A stretch of 64,000 nt of DNA, from positions 150,711-214,710 of the forward strand of contig NZ_AVFL01000012.1 of assembly GCF_000576635.1 (NCBI RefSeq), in the 5' to 3' direction. Position numbers and translations under genes: made by a program. The notes under the pieces are model-generated. The model was given only the letters and a program-made list of their open reading frames with translations, searched no databases and was not told where the DNA came from. Position 1 is the stretch's first letter. Each line of letters opens with the position of its first letter. Source of the DNA: Skermanella stibiiresistens SB22 (GTDB lineage: Bacteria; Pseudomonadota; Alphaproteobacteria; Azospirillales; Azospirillaceae). Positions 34,268-43,387 of the stretch are shown here, piece after piece.

Positions 34268-35641
34268 ATGCTGGTCGACAAGGTGCAGGAAGTCTTCAAC
34301 GAACCGGGTTGCGCCACCAACCTTGGGAAATCGGAGAAGGAGCGCAAGAAGGGCTGCACCAAGGCCCTGAAGCCCGGCGCCGCCGCCGGAGGATGCGCCT
34401 TCGATGGCGCCAAGATCGCGTTGCAGCCGATCGCCGACGCCGCCCACTTGGTCCATGGCCCGATCGCCTGCGAAGGCAACTCCTGGGACAATCGCGGCTC
34501 CAAGTCGTCCCACTCCCAACTCTACCGGACCGGATTCACCACCGACCTCAGCGAACTCGACGTCATTCACGGCGCCGAGAAGAAGCTGTTCAAGGCGATC
34601 AAGGAGATCGTCCTCAAATACGACCCTCCCGCCGTCTTCGTGTATCAGACCTGCGTCCCGGCCCTGATCGGCGACGATGTCGAGGCGGTCTGCAAGTTCG
34701 CCGCGGACAAGCTGGGCAAGCCGATCATCCCGGTCAACGCGCCTGGTTTCGTGGGCAGCAAGAACCTGGGGAACAAGCTGGCCGGCGAGACGCTGCTGGA
34801 CCACGTGATCGGCACCCGCGAGCCGGAGGTCACCACCCCCTACGACATCAACATCATCGGCGAATACAACCTCGCCGGCGAATTCTGGCTGGTCAAGCCG
34901 CTGCTCGATAAGATGGGTGTCCGCATCCTGTCGATGATCTCCGGCGACGGCAAGTACAACGAGGTCGCCACGGCGCACCGCGCCAAGGTCAACATGCTGG
35001 TGTGCTCCCAGGCGCTGATCAACATCGCGCGCAAGATGGAGGAGCGCTACGGCATCCCGTATTTCGAGGGATCGTTCTACGGCGTCTCGGACATGAGCGA
35101 TACGCTCCGCAACATCGCGAACCTGTTGGTCGAACGCGGCGCTCCCACGGATCTGATCACCCGCACCGAGGCGATCATCCGCGAGGAGGAGGCGCGCGCG
35201 TGGCGCCGCCTGGCTCCCTACAAGGAGCGGCTGGCCGGCAAGCGGGTCCTGTTGTTCACCGGCGGCGTCAAGAGCTGGTCGATGGTCTCAGCACTTGAGG
35301 GCGCCGGGCTCGAGATCATCGGCACCAGCGTCAAGAAGTCGACCAAGGAGGACAAGGAGCGGATCAAGAAGATGAAGGGCGAGGAGTTCCACATGTGGGA
35401 GGAACTCAAGCCCAGCGACATCGCCCGGATGCTGCGCGACAGCGAGGCCGACATCATGCTGTCGGGCGGTCGCAGCCAATTCATCGCGCTGAAGGCCAAG
35501 GTTCCATGGCTCGACGTCAACCAGGAACGCCATGTCGGCTTCGCCGGCTACGACGGCATCGTGGCCTTGGTCGAGGAGATCGACAAGACCCTGGGCAATC
35601 CGATCTGGCGTCAGGTCCGTAGCGCAGCACCTTGGGAATAA
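34268..35641 (+). CDS. nifE: NifE, FeMo-cofactor assembly scaffold subunit
   Basis: 457 residues, homologous to NifD. Cluster-site cysteines are in AGGCAFDGAK, HGPIACEGNSWDNRG and VYQTCVPALIGDD. The C-terminal half has LFTGGVKSWSMVSALEGAGLE and a long charged Lys-rich insert (KKSTKEDKERIKKMKGEEF) as in other NifE. With NifN it matures NifB-co to FeMo-co. GACGGGGGAACGAG precedes ATG 34268. Complete. Confidence 0.98.
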   Translation: MLVDKVQEVFNEPGCATNLGKSEKERKKGCTKALKPGAAAGGCAFDGAKIALQPIADAAHLVHGPIACEGNSWDNRGSKSSHSQLYRTGFTTDLSELDVIHGAEKKLFKAIKEIVLKYDPPAVFVYQTCVPALIGDDVEAVCKFAADKLGKPIIPVNAPGFVGSKNLGNKLAGETLLDHVIGTREPEVTTPYDINIIGEYNLAGEFWLVKPLLDKMGVRILSMISGDGKYNEVATAHRAKVNMLVCSQALINIARKMEERYGIPYFEGSFYGVSDMSDTLRNIANLLVERGAPTDLITRTEAIIREEEARAWRRLAPYKERLAGKRVLLFTGGVKSWSMVSALEGAGLEIIGTSVKKSTKEDKERIKKMKGEEFHMWEELKPSDIARMLRDSEADIMLSGGRSQFIALKAKVPWLDVNQERHVGFAGYDGIVALVEEIDKTLGNPIWRQVRSAAPWE

Positions 35642-35651
35642 GAGGGCGGCA

Positions 35652-37034
35652 ATGAGGGAACCGGCGATGTTCAAGGCTCACCAGTCCAACAAGGCCGCCA
35701 CGATCAATCCGCTCAAGATGAGCCAGCCGCTGGGTGGCGCGCTGGCCCTGCTGGGCATCGACAATTGCCTGCCGTGCTTCCACGGCAGCCAGGGCTGCAC
35801 CGCCTTCGGCCTGGTGCTGATGGTGCGCCATTTCCGCGAGGCCATCCCGCTCCAGACCACCGCGATGGATCAGGTCCAGACCATCCTAGGCGGCTACGAC
35901 AATCTGGAAGCGGCCGTGCTCACCATGTACGAGCGCAACAAGCCAGAGGTCATCGGCGTCTGCACCACCGGCCTGACCGAGACCAAGGGCGAGGACATGC
36001 GCGGCGCGCTGGCGACCTTCCGCAAGCGTCATCCGGAAGTGTCCGACAACTGCCATCTGGTCTTCGTCAACACCCCCGATTTCACCGGCGGGCTCGAGGA
36101 CGGCTTCGCCAACACGGTGACCGCCATCATCGATGGCATGGTGACGCCGTCGGAAATGACGGTCTCCAACCGGGTCAACGTGCTGGCCGGCAGCCACCTC
36201 ACTCCCGGCGACGTGGAGGAGATCCGCGACCTAATCGAGGGCTTCGGCCTCACCGCCGTGATCCTGCCCGATCTGTCGACCTCCCTTGGCGGACGCCAGC
36301 CCGACGATTTCAAGGCGACCACGCTGGGTGGCGTGACCGCCAAGGAGATCCAGGGCATGGGCGCCTCCGTCCTGACGCTGGCGCTCGGCGAGCACATGCG
36401 GAAGCCGGCCGAGGCGCTTGAGCGGAAGACCGGCGTGCCGTTCCTGCTGTTCGACCGGTTGGTCGGTCTGGAGGCGGCCGACCGCTTCATCAAGGCGCTG
36501 GCCGATGTCAGCGGCCAGCCGGTGCCGGCCCGAGTCCGCCGCCAGCGCGAGCATCTGGTCGACGGCATGCTGGACGGGCATTTCTACTTCAGCCGCAAGC
36601 GGGTGGCGGTGGCGTTGGAACCCGACCTGCTGGCGGCCTATTGCGGCTTCCTCCAGGACATGGGCTGCGAGGTGACCGCCGCCGTGGCCCCGACCCAGTC
36701 GCCGGCCCTGGAGAAGATCAAGGCGTGGTCGCTGCTGGTTGGCGACCACGAGGACTTCGAGACTCTGTCGCACGGATCGGATCTGGTGATCTCCAACAGT
36801 CACGCCCGGCAGTCGGTCGACCGGCTTGGGACGCCGCTGGTCCGGGCCGGCTTCCCGACCTTCGACCGGCTGGGGGCGGGACACCGCGTCGTCGTCGGTT
36901 ATCGCGGCACCCGCGACCTGCTGTTCGAGCTTGGCAACATCTTCCTGGCTAACGACCACGAACACGCGTCCCACGACTGGAAGCACGATCCGAAAATGGA
37001 GGACCACCATGGCGGTCCGCACGCGGCGGCTTAG
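35652..37034 (+). CDS. nifN: NifN, FeMo-cofactor assembly scaffold subunit
   Basis: 460 residues, homologous to NifK: KMSQPLGGALALLGIDNCLPCFHGSQGCTAFG, GVCTTGLTETKGED and ISNSHARQSVDRLGTPLVRAGFPTFDRLG. It partners NifE. ATG 35652 follows GAGGGCGGCA, 10 bp after the nifE stop; ATG 35667 is a weaker alternative. The last 26 bases overlap the nifX start, implying translational coupling. The His/Asp-rich C-terminus (NDHEHASHDWKHDPKMEDHHGG) could bind metal, but this is speculation. Confidence 0.97.
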   Translation: MREPAMFKAHQSNKAATINPLKMSQPLGGALALLGIDNCLPCFHGSQGCTAFGLVLMVRHFREAIPLQTTAMDQVQTILGGYDNLEAAVLTMYERNKPEVIGVCTTGLTETKGEDMRGALATFRKRHPEVSDNCHLVFVNTPDFTGGLEDGFANTVTAIIDGMVTPSEMTVSNRVNVLAGSHLTPGDVEEIRDLIEGFGLTAVILPDLSTSLGGRQPDDFKATTLGGVTAKEIQGMGASVLTLALGEHMRKPAEALERKTGVPFLLFDRLVGLEAADRFIKALADVSGQPVPARVRRQREHLVDGMLDGHFYFSRKRVAVALEPDLLAAYCGFLQDMGCEVTAAVAPTQSPALEKIKAWSLLVGDHEDFETLSHGSDLVISNSHARQSVDRLGTPLVRAGFPTFDRLGAGHRVVVGYRGTRDLLFELGNIFLANDHEHASHDWKHDPKMEDHHGGPHAAA

Positions 37035-37518
37035 GCTCGTCCCCACCACGTCCGCCGGCGCATCCGCCGGTGCGTCCGGGCCGGGTGGGGCCGGTGTCCC
37101 GGCAAAGCGAGAGGGAATGATGAAGGTTGCTTTCTGTACCCAGGACATGGCCCGCGTCGACGCCCATTTCGGGTGGGCCAAGAACATCGCGATATACGAG
37201 ATCGATCCGACCGGCTACCGCCTGCTCGAGGCGGTGCAGTTCAACGGCGAGATGTTCGAGGACGGCAACGAGGACAAGCTGGTCCCCAAGATCGCCGCGA
37301 TCGAGGACTGCGCCATCGTCTATCTCGCCGCCATCGGCGCCTCCGCCGCGGCGCGGATCGTCGCCAAGAAGATCCATCCGGTCAAGGTCGAGCAACCCGA
37401 GGCGATCGTCGGCCTCTGCGAGAAGCTCGTCACCCTGCTGGCCGGATCGCCGCCGCCATGGCTTCGCAAGGCGCTCAACAAGGGCGCCGAAGTCGCCCGG
37501 AATTTCGATGAGGAGTGA
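37009..37518 (+). CDS. nifX: NifX, FeMo-cofactor carrier protein
   Basis: 169 residues. The NifX/NafY fold is clear in MKVAFCTQDMARVDAHFGWAKNIAIYEID through VYLAAIGASAAARIVAKKIHPVKV. ATG 37009 is chosen because GGAGG lies at ideal distance and the leader (VRTRRLRLV) resembles the short N-terminal strand of other NifX proteins. ATG 37117 would drop that leader. The leader is followed by an Ala/Gly/Ser-rich linker. NifX stores and shuttles NifB-co or VK-cluster between NifB and NifEN. It overlaps nifN by 26 bp. Confidence 0.92.
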   Translation: MAVRTRRLRLVPTTSAGASAGASGPGGAGVPAKREGMMKVAFCTQDMARVDAHFGWAKNIAIYEIDPTGYRLLEAVQFNGEMFEDGNEDKLVPKIAAIEDCAIVYLAAIGASAAARIVAKKIHPVKVEQPEAIVGLCEKLVTLLAGSPPPWLRKALNKGAEVARNFDEE

Positions 37519-37526
37519 GTAGACAC

Positions 37527-37985
37527 ATGTCCGATACAATCGAAGCCCCCGTGGTCGATCAGCAATTCCTGAAAACCCTCGTCTCCCTGATCCGCGCCGA
37601 GGACACCTATGGCGCCTGGGAGGGCAAGAGCGACGACGTGCTGCTGCGCCCGTTCGTCCTGACCAAGGAGGAGCGCCGGCTGATCCCGATCATCGGTGAT
37701 CCGGACCCAGACACGATCACCCGCGTCGAGCAGTTCTACAAGGCGATCGGCCTGACCATCGAGAAGCGGACCCGCCTGATGGCGACGCCGATCATGAAGA
37801 TGAGTCATGAGGGCTTCGGCCGCATGGTGCTGCTGACCGGCCGCCTGGTGGTGCTGAGCAAGCATATCCGCGACGTTCACCGCTTCGGTTTTCCGTCGGT
37901 CGAGGCGGTTTCGCAGGACGGCGCCAAGCTGGTCGACGAGGCCCTGGCCCTGATCGAGAAACACCGCGACGTGGCCGAGCTTTGA
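37527..37985 (+). CDS. NifX-associated protein (DUF269)
   Basis: 152 residues. FLKTLVSLIRAEDTYGAWEGKSDDVLL and YKAIGLTIEKRTRLMATPIMKMSHEGFGRMVLLTGRLVVLSK are the conserved DUF269 blocks, always found behind nifX. Its precise role in FeMo-co assembly is not established. ATG 37527 has GAGGAG upstream; a GTG 12 bases earlier is possible. Same operon as nifENX. Confidence 0.93.
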   Translation: MSDTIEAPVVDQQFLKTLVSLIRAEDTYGAWEGKSDDVLLRPFVLTKEERRLIPIIGDPDPDTITRVEQFYKAIGLTIEKRTRLMATPIMKMSHEGFGRMVLLTGRLVVLSKHIRDVHRFGFPSVEAVSQDGAKLVDEALALIEKHRDVAEL

Positions 37986-38012
37986 GGCCATTCCCGAGGG
38001 GAGTTCCCGGAC

Positions 38013-38210
38013 ATGAGTGACATCGACGCCCTGAAGGACGAGATCAAGAAGCTGAACGCGCGCGCGACGGCGAAGAAGATGGATCTGCACGACCTGTCGG
38101 AGGAACTGCCGGGCGATTGGGAGAAGATCCTGACCGTCGCGCAGGACACCTATGACGCCTACAAGCAGCTCACCGAGAAGCGCGCCGAATTGAAGGCGCT
38201 GACTTCCTGA
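38013..38210 (+). CDS. DUF683 (CCE_0567-type) small nif protein
   Basis: 65 residues forming a helical hairpin: DALKDEIKKLNARATAKKMDLHDLSEELPGDW and a second charged helix (YDAYKQLTEKRAELKAL). The LHDLSEELP motif is typical of the DUF683/CCE_0567 metal-binding family that accompanies the DUF269 gene in nif clusters. It is soluble and function is unknown. 27 bp after DUF269. Confidence 0.9.
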   Translation: MSDIDALKDEIKKLNARATAKKMDLHDLSEELPGDWEKILTVAQDTYDAYKQLTEKRAELKALTS

Positions 38211-38274
38211 TCGACCCCTTTTTCCAAAACAAACAGATCACGAACACGACAAGAGAACGCGAGGAGAGTTCACG

Positions 38275-38568
38275 ATGAGCGAATTTGTCCAGGGAAAGAC
38301 CAAGGGCGGCGGGGCGTGGACTCCCAAGTTCGTTTCCGATCTCAACCAGAAGGCCTGCATTGGCTGCGGCCGGTGTTTCAAGGTCTGCCCGCAAGGCGTC
38401 CTGAACATGATCGGCATCACCGAGGATGGCGACATCGTCGACGCCCAGGATGATGACGCCGAGAAGAAGGTGATGAGCATCGCCAACGGCGACGCATGCA
38501 TCGGTTGCCAGTCCTGCTCCAAGGTCTGCGGCAAGAGCTGTTTCACCCACGCTCCCCTCGCGGCCTGA
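38275..38568 (+). CDS. fdxB: Ferredoxin III, nif-specific FdxB
   Basis: 97 residues with two cluster motifs: Cys28, 31, 34, 38 (CIGCGRCFKVC) and Cys75, 78, 81, 85 (CIGCQSCSKVC) plus Cys89. An acidic spacer (DIVDAQDDDAEKK) separates them, which is the FdxB layout. The inferred role is electron donor in nitrogenase cofactor assembly. GCGAGGAGAG precedes ATG 38275. It is followed 8 bp later by nifQ. Confidence 0.95.
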   Translation: MSEFVQGKTKGGGAWTPKFVSDLNQKACIGCGRCFKVCPQGVLNMIGITEDGDIVDAQDDDAEKKVMSIANGDACIGCQSCSKVCGKSCFTHAPLAA

Positions 38569-38576
38569 GGTTCGAC

Positions 38577-39203
38577 ATGACCATCATGACGCCCGCGACC
38601 TTCGCCTTCGCCGATGCCGCCGACCTATACGGCGCGCTGATGGACGGTGCCGCGGACGCGGGCGATCCCGATGGTCATGTCTTCGCCTGCGTACTGGCGG
38701 CCCGGGCCCGCGACTGCGCCGACCCGCTCGACGACGCGGTGGGCCTGGAGCCGGCGGAACTCGATCGGCTGCTGGTCCGCCACTTCCCCGGAGTTTCGCC
38801 CGACGGTCCCGTGATGGCCTATCTGACGGCGCGGCGGGGTCGGCGGACCGGGGCCGGTGTCGCCGACTTCGTGATGGCGGAGGAGGTCGCCGACCTCCGC
38901 CTCCTGCTGACCGACCACATCACCGCCCCGGTGGAGGAGGCGGGCTGGCTCGCTTCCATGGTGGCGCGGGCGTGCCTGTTCTCCAACCACCTCTGGCAGG
39001 ATCTGGGCCTAGCCAGCCGCAAGGACCTGTCCGGCCTGCTCACCCGCCATTTCGAGCCGTTGGCGTCGAAGAACACCGCCGACATGAAGTGGAAGAAGTT
39101 CTTCTACAAGCAGCTTTGCGACCGCGAGGGCCTGAACCTGTGCAAGGCGCCCAGCTGCGGCGTCTGCACCGACTTCAAGCTCTGCTTCGGGCCCGAGGAG
39201 TGA
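38577..39203 (+). CDS. nifQ: NifQ, molybdenum donor for FeMo-cofactor
   Basis: 208 residues from ATG 38577, 8 bp after fdxB. The C-terminal signature MKWKKFFYKQLC then LCKAPSCGVCTDFKLCFG gives the C-X4-C-X2-C-X5-C motif that holds the [Mo-3Fe-4S] cluster delivered to NifEN. Earlier conserved pieces are LLLTDHITAPVEEAGWLASMVARACLFSNHLWQDLGL. It ends the plus-strand nif genes. An inverted repeat follows. Confidence 0.94.
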   Translation: MTIMTPATFAFADAADLYGALMDGAADAGDPDGHVFACVLAARARDCADPLDDAVGLEPAELDRLLVRHFPGVSPDGPVMAYLTARRGRRTGAGVADFVMAEEVADLRLLLTDHITAPVEEAGWLASMVARACLFSNHLWQDLGLASRKDLSGLLTRHFEPLASKNTADMKWKKFFYKQLCDREGLNLCKAPSCGVCTDFKLCFGPEE

Positions 39204-39228
39204 CGGCTATCGATTAATCGTGTTGGGG

Positions 39229-39314
39229 CCGTAGGTCGGCTAGAGTTGCCGCCGGCGCGGGGCGCCAACGAGCCAGCTTGTCGGGTGCCGCTTCGCTCTA
39301 CCCGACCTACGGGA
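39229..39314. repeat. GTAGGTCGG-type inverted repeat between nif and nic clusters
   Basis: GTAGGTCGG near 39231 is mirrored by CCGACCTAC near 39302, with further imperfect pairing (GCTAGAG / CTCTACC) and a GTCGGGTGCCGCTTCGCTCTACCCGAC dyad inside. This has the look of dispersed palindromic (REP-like) elements common in GC-rich proteobacteria. It may also terminate the convergent nifQ and nicB transcripts. Confidence 0.65.
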
Positions 39315-39335
39315 ATTCGCTGAGTTTTACAACCT

Positions 39336-42300
39336 TTAATGGCTGCCTGGATTGGCCCTGATCCTCGCCACCGTGTTTTCCAATCCGGACCAGGCGGGTT
39401 TGTCCGGCGCGAAGCCGGTGCGGAGATAGGCCAGCAAGTCGGCGACCTGACGGTCGGTGAAGCTGTCCTTGAAGGCCGGCATGTAGCCAAGGTCCGGCGT
39501 CGCGGGGTTCTGGATGCCGTGCAGGATCACGCGGGCGAGGTTGTCCGGCTTGTCGCTGTGGACGTTGGTGTTGGCGGCCATGGAGGGACTGACGCCGAAT
39601 AGCGTCGGACCGGCACCGTCGCTGTGGCAGGCCCTGCAGGCGCCCTGGAATATACGCTCTCCCCCGCTGATCGAGACTGGAGCGGCGGCCACGCCGCTGG
39701 TGGCGGTGCCGTCGAGATCCGTCAGGTATGTCGCGATGGCGCGGATGTCGGATTTCGGTAGCGTCGCCAAGCCGGCGACCACGGGTCCCATCGGACCGGC
39801 GGCGACGCCGTGACTTTCCGAAAATCCCGTTGTCAGGTAGGTTTCCAGATCGTCCACGGTCCAGGGCGTCGGCGCCTTGGACAGCCCATTCAATGCTGGC
39901 GCCTCCCAGCCGTCGACCATTCCGCCAGCCAGGAACGCGGCGCCGGTCTTCTCCGCTCCCAAGGCGTTGCGCGGCGAGTGGCAGGCGGCGCAGTGGCCCA
40001 ACCCGTTGACCAGATAGGCGCCCCGGTTCCACTCGGCGCCGCGCTCCGGGATGGGTTCGGCGGTGCCATTCCGCAAGAACAACGTGTTCCAAGCCGCCAT
40101 CAAGGGGCGCAGGCCGAAAGGGAACGACAGCCGCGTCTCCGGCGGCCGGTGGCTGACCGGCGGCTGCGACATCAGGTGGGCGTAGAGCGCTTGCATGTCC
40201 GCCTCCGTGATGCCGCGGAAGGCCGTGTAGGGGAACGCCGGATAGAGATGCCGTCCGTCCCGGCTGATCCCGTCGCGCATCGCGCGGTCGAACGCGGCGA
40301 ACGACCACGCGCCGATGCCGGTCTCGACATCCGGCGTGATGTTGGTGCTGAACACCGTGCCGAACGGTGTCTCCATCGCCAAGCCCCCGGCGTTGGGGAT
40401 GCCGTCCGCGGCGGTGTGGCAGACGGCGCAGTCACCGAGCGCCGCCAACTGGCGGCCTCGCTCCAGGGTTTCCGCCGACCACGTGTTGGCGCCGGGTGGC
40501 GCTATCGGGGCGATCGGCGCCCGCCACGGCAAGGCTGTCACGCCCATGCCGACCACGGTGCCGAACAGGCCAGCGAGCCCGGCCACCAGCCATTTGCGGC
40601 GCCTCGGCTTGGCCAGCGGAGCGGGTGATTGGTCGCTGAGCGCTCGCGGGTTCAGCGCCTCGCGGACGCGCTCCGCCGTGATCGGCAATTCGCGGAACCG
40701 GATGCCGGTGGCGTCGAAGATGGCGTTTGCGATGGCGGCGGCGCTGGGTACCGCCGCCGACTCCCCCGAACCCAGGGGTGGCTCGTGCTGGCGCGGCATC
40801 ATCAACACGTCGATATCCGGCACCTCGGGGAAGGTCATGATGGGGTAGCCGCCCCATTCCTTGGAGGTGACCGCCGATCCCTCGAAGCTGACCTGTTCCT
40901 TCAGCACCCGGCTGGCGGACTGGATGACGTTGCCGTGGATCTGGTGGCGAACACCGTCCGGGTTGACCATCATGCCGGCGTCGTGCCCGATCACCACGCG
41001 GGTGACCGCCACTTCACCGGTTTTCCTGTCCACCGCGACATCGGCCGCCCACGCCGCCCAGGCGGCGCCAAAGCCGGGGAACCTGCTGTGGATGTAGCGG
41101 GCATAGGCGAAGCCGCGGCCCCGCAGGATGTCTCCCTCGGGCGGGATCGTCCGGCGGGCGGTGCGCGGCTCCCAGCCGGCGCGCGCGGCGGTGGCCTTCA
41201 CCAAGTCGGCGGCGCGCTCGTCCGGCAGATGGCGCAGGCGGAACTCGACCGGATCGACGCCGGCGGCGAAGGCCAGCTCGTCGATGTGGGATTCATGGGC
41301 GAAGGTGTTGGGCAGGGCCGACACGCCCCGCATCCACGACGCCCGCACGATCGGCGCCATGTCGTTGATGGTGACCCGCATGTCGTCGAAATCGTAGGGC
41401 GGGATCGAGGTCCTGTCGCCCATCTCGTAGGCGGCGGCGACCGGCTCGACCCGCCCGGTCAGCAGCAACGCCAGCGTCGGCGCGCCGTTCGACGGATAGC
41501 TGGTCGCGAAGTCGTAGCCCGCGACCGCGCCTTCCGCCGTCAGGCCGCCCTCGACCTCCATCAACTGGGCGGCACCCTTGGGCTCCCAGACGTGCTCCTG
41601 CTCGCGGGTCAACTGGACACGGACGGGACGGCCGACGGCGCGCGACAGCAGCACCGCGTCGGCGCTGACATCGTCGGCGCAATTGCGGCCATAGCAGCCC
41701 GCCGCCTCCATCCGGATGATCTCGACTCCGTCCTCCGGGCATTCCAGCAGCCAGGCGATATCGGCGCGCAACAGGTGCGGGTTCTGCGTGCCGGACCATA
41801 CCTTGACACCATCGGCGCCGACATCGGCCACCGCGCAGGATGGCCCGATCGAGCCATGGAGCTGGTAGGGCCAGACATAGGTCCGCCGCAACCGTTGGTC
41901 GGCCGCCGCGAGGGCGGCGTCGACATCGCCCTTGTCCAGCACGACGCGCGGCTTGGACGGGTTGGCGCGGAGTGCCCCCGCCAAGTCGCTCGACAGGTCG
42001 GGCAGCTTGGATGACCAGGGCTTCCAGGTCAGCCTCAGGTCCTTCGCGGCCTTGATCGCCTGCTCCTCACGCTCGGCGACGACGCCGACGAAATCGCCGA
42101 TCGCCACGACGTCGATGATGCCGGGAATATGGGCGATCGACTCCCGATCCACTCCCAGCAGGCTGGTTCCGACGAAATCGCCGCTGTCGATGCCGGCGTA
42201 GGGTGGCCGGATCACGCGGCCGTGCAGCATACCGGGCACACGCATGTCGTGGACGAATGTCCGGGTGCCGGTGGCCTTTGCGGGGATGTCGATACGGGGC

Positions 42301-42872
42301 GTTCCCGTGCCGACGACGCGGTACTGGTCGACCGGCTTCAGCGGCGCCTCGCCGGAGACGCGGAGCCTTACCGTATCGCCCCGCACCAGTTCGGCATAGG
42401 ACAGGCGCCGATTGTCGTCCGCCCGCCCGGTCGAGACGACGCCGTCCGTCACCACGAGATCATGTGCCGGGACACCGAAGATGCCGGCCGCCTTCTCCAC
42501 CAGGAAGCGCCGGGCCTCGGCGGCCGCGTTCCGCAGGGGGATCGCGGAGATCTGGATGCTGGCGCTGGCGATGGTGGCGCCCTGGTCCGGCGTGACCGCC
42601 GTGTCTCCCAGCACCATGTTCACTTGGCCGGGCGAGAGGTCCAACTCCTCGGCGACGATCTGCGCCAGCGCCGTGCGGATACCGGTGCCGAGATCGACAT
42701 GGCCGTTGAAGGCGTGGACCGCGCCGTCGTCGCACACCGCGATGAACAGGCCCAGTTCCATTGGCCGCGGCGCCGTCCGCGCCGACAGGCCGGGCGGTGG
42801 CTGGATGTCGTCGACGATCAGCAGCACGCTGTCGCGCCGGAACAGGGCGTCCTTGTTCAAATGTTCCGTCAT
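39336..42872 (-). CDS. nicB: NicB, nicotinate dehydrogenase large subunit (molybdopterin + tri-heme cytochrome c)
   Basis: 1178 residues. Residues 1 to about 740 form a xanthine-dehydrogenase-type molybdopterin subunit (FNGHVDLGTGIRTALAQIVAEELDLSP, QLHGSIGPSCAVAD, GAGCYGRN-like AAGCYGRNCADD, LGSGESAAVPSAAAIANA). A membrane helix (WLVAGLAGLFGTVVGMGV) follows, then a cytochrome c region with three CXXCH sites (CAVCH, CAACH, CRACH). This fusion is characteristic of NicB, which hydroxylates nicotinate to 6-hydroxynicotinate with NicA and passes electrons to the respiratory chain. ATG 42872 overlaps the nicA stop (ATGA). A GTG- or ATG-started longer frame is out of family. Confidence 0.93.
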   Translation of the reverse strand: MTEHLNKDALFRRDSVLLIVDDIQPPPGLSARTAPRPMELGLFIAVCDDGAVHAFNGHVDLGTGIRTALAQIVAEELDLSPGQVNMVLGDTAVTPDQGATIASASIQISAIPLRNAAAEARRFLVEKAAGIFGVPAHDLVVTDGVVSTGRADDNRRLSYAELVRGDTVRLRVSGEAPLKPVDQYRVVGTGTPRIDIPAKATGTRTFVHDMRVPGMLHGRVIRPPYAGIDSGDFVGTSLLGVDRESIAHIPGIIDVVAIGDFVGVVAEREEQAIKAAKDLRLTWKPWSSKLPDLSSDLAGALRANPSKPRVVLDKGDVDAALAAADQRLRRTYVWPYQLHGSIGPSCAVADVGADGVKVWSGTQNPHLLRADIAWLLECPEDGVEIIRMEAAGCYGRNCADDVSADAVLLSRAVGRPVRVQLTREQEHVWEPKGAAQLMEVEGGLTAEGAVAGYDFATSYPSNGAPTLALLLTGRVEPVAAAYEMGDRTSIPPYDFDDMRVTINDMAPIVRASWMRGVSALPNTFAHESHIDELAFAAGVDPVEFRLRHLPDERAADLVKATAARAGWEPRTARRTIPPEGDILRGRGFAYARYIHSRFPGFGAAWAAWAADVAVDRKTGEVAVTRVVIGHDAGMMVNPDGVRHQIHGNVIQSASRVLKEQVSFEGSAVTSKEWGGYPIMTFPEVPDIDVLMMPRQHEPPLGSGESAAVPSAAAIANAIFDATGIRFRELPITAERVREALNPRALSDQSPAPLAKPRRRKWLVAGLAGLFGTVVGMGVTALPWRAPIAPIAPPGANTWSAETLERGRQLAALGDCAVCHTAADGIPNAGGLAMETPFGTVFSTNITPDVETGIGAWSFAAFDRAMRDGISRDGRHLYPAFPYTAFRGITEADMQALYAHLMSQPPVSHRPPETRLSFPFGLRPLMAAWNTLFLRNGTAEPIPERGAEWNRGAYLVNGLGHCAACHSPRNALGAEKTGAAFLAGGMVDGWEAPALNGLSKAPTPWTVDDLETYLTTGFSESHGVAAGPMGPVVAGLATLPKSDIRAIATYLTDLDGTATSGVAAAPVSISGGERIFQGACRACHSDGAGPTLFGVSPSMAANTNVHSDKPDNLARVILHGIQNPATPDLGYMPAFKDSFTDRQVADLLAYLRTGFAPDKPAWSGLENTVARIRANPGSH

Positions 42873-43354
42873 GGTGCCGATCCGGAAGCGGCGCGGCGGA
42901 CCGCGCGCAGGATTTCCACATGGGTGCCGCAGCGGCACAGATTGCCCGACAGCTCGCGCCGGATCTCGTCGTCGGTCGGGCGGGGATTGCGGTCGAGCAG
43001 GGCCTTCGCCGTCATGATCATGCCGTTCAGGCAATAGCCGCACTGGGCGGCCTGCTCGGCGATGAAGGCCCGCTGGACCGGGTGCGGATCGTTGGCGGTG
43101 CCGAGACCTTCCAGCGTCGTAACCACGCGCCCGGCCACGGCGGGGAAGGGGATGACGCAGGACCGCGCCGCGACGCCGTCGATCAGGACGGTGCAGGAAC
43201 CGCACTCGCCCAGCCCACAGCCGTATTTGGGACCGTTGAGGCCAAGGTCGTTGCGCAGGATGTGGAGGAGCGGCGTGTCGGCCATGGCCGTGACGCTGGC
43301 GCTCGCCCCGTTGACGTTCAGGGAAACCGTTCTTTCGACTGGGCGCGTTGGCAA
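42869..43354 (-). CDS. nicA: NicA, nicotinate dehydrogenase [2Fe-2S] subunit
   Basis: 161 residues. Plant-type cluster ligands are in CGLGECGSCTVLIDG with a later Cys (ARSCVIP). The second cluster is in CGYCLNGM and LCRCGTH. This is the small subunit of the xanthine-dehydrogenase family and partners NicB, whose gene overlaps it by 4 bp. It carries electrons from the molybdenum site. Complete. Confidence 0.94.
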   Translation of the reverse strand: MPTRPVERTVSLNVNGASASVTAMADTPLLHILRNDLGLNGPKYGCGLGECGSCTVLIDGVAARSCVIPFPAVAGRVVTTLEGLGTANDPHPVQRAFIAEQAAQCGYCLNGMIMTAKALLDRNPRPTDDEIRRELSGNLCRCGTHVEILRAVRRAASGSAP

Positions 43355-43387
43355 CTGCGGACTGGCTCCTGGGTGTGGAGGGTTGGA

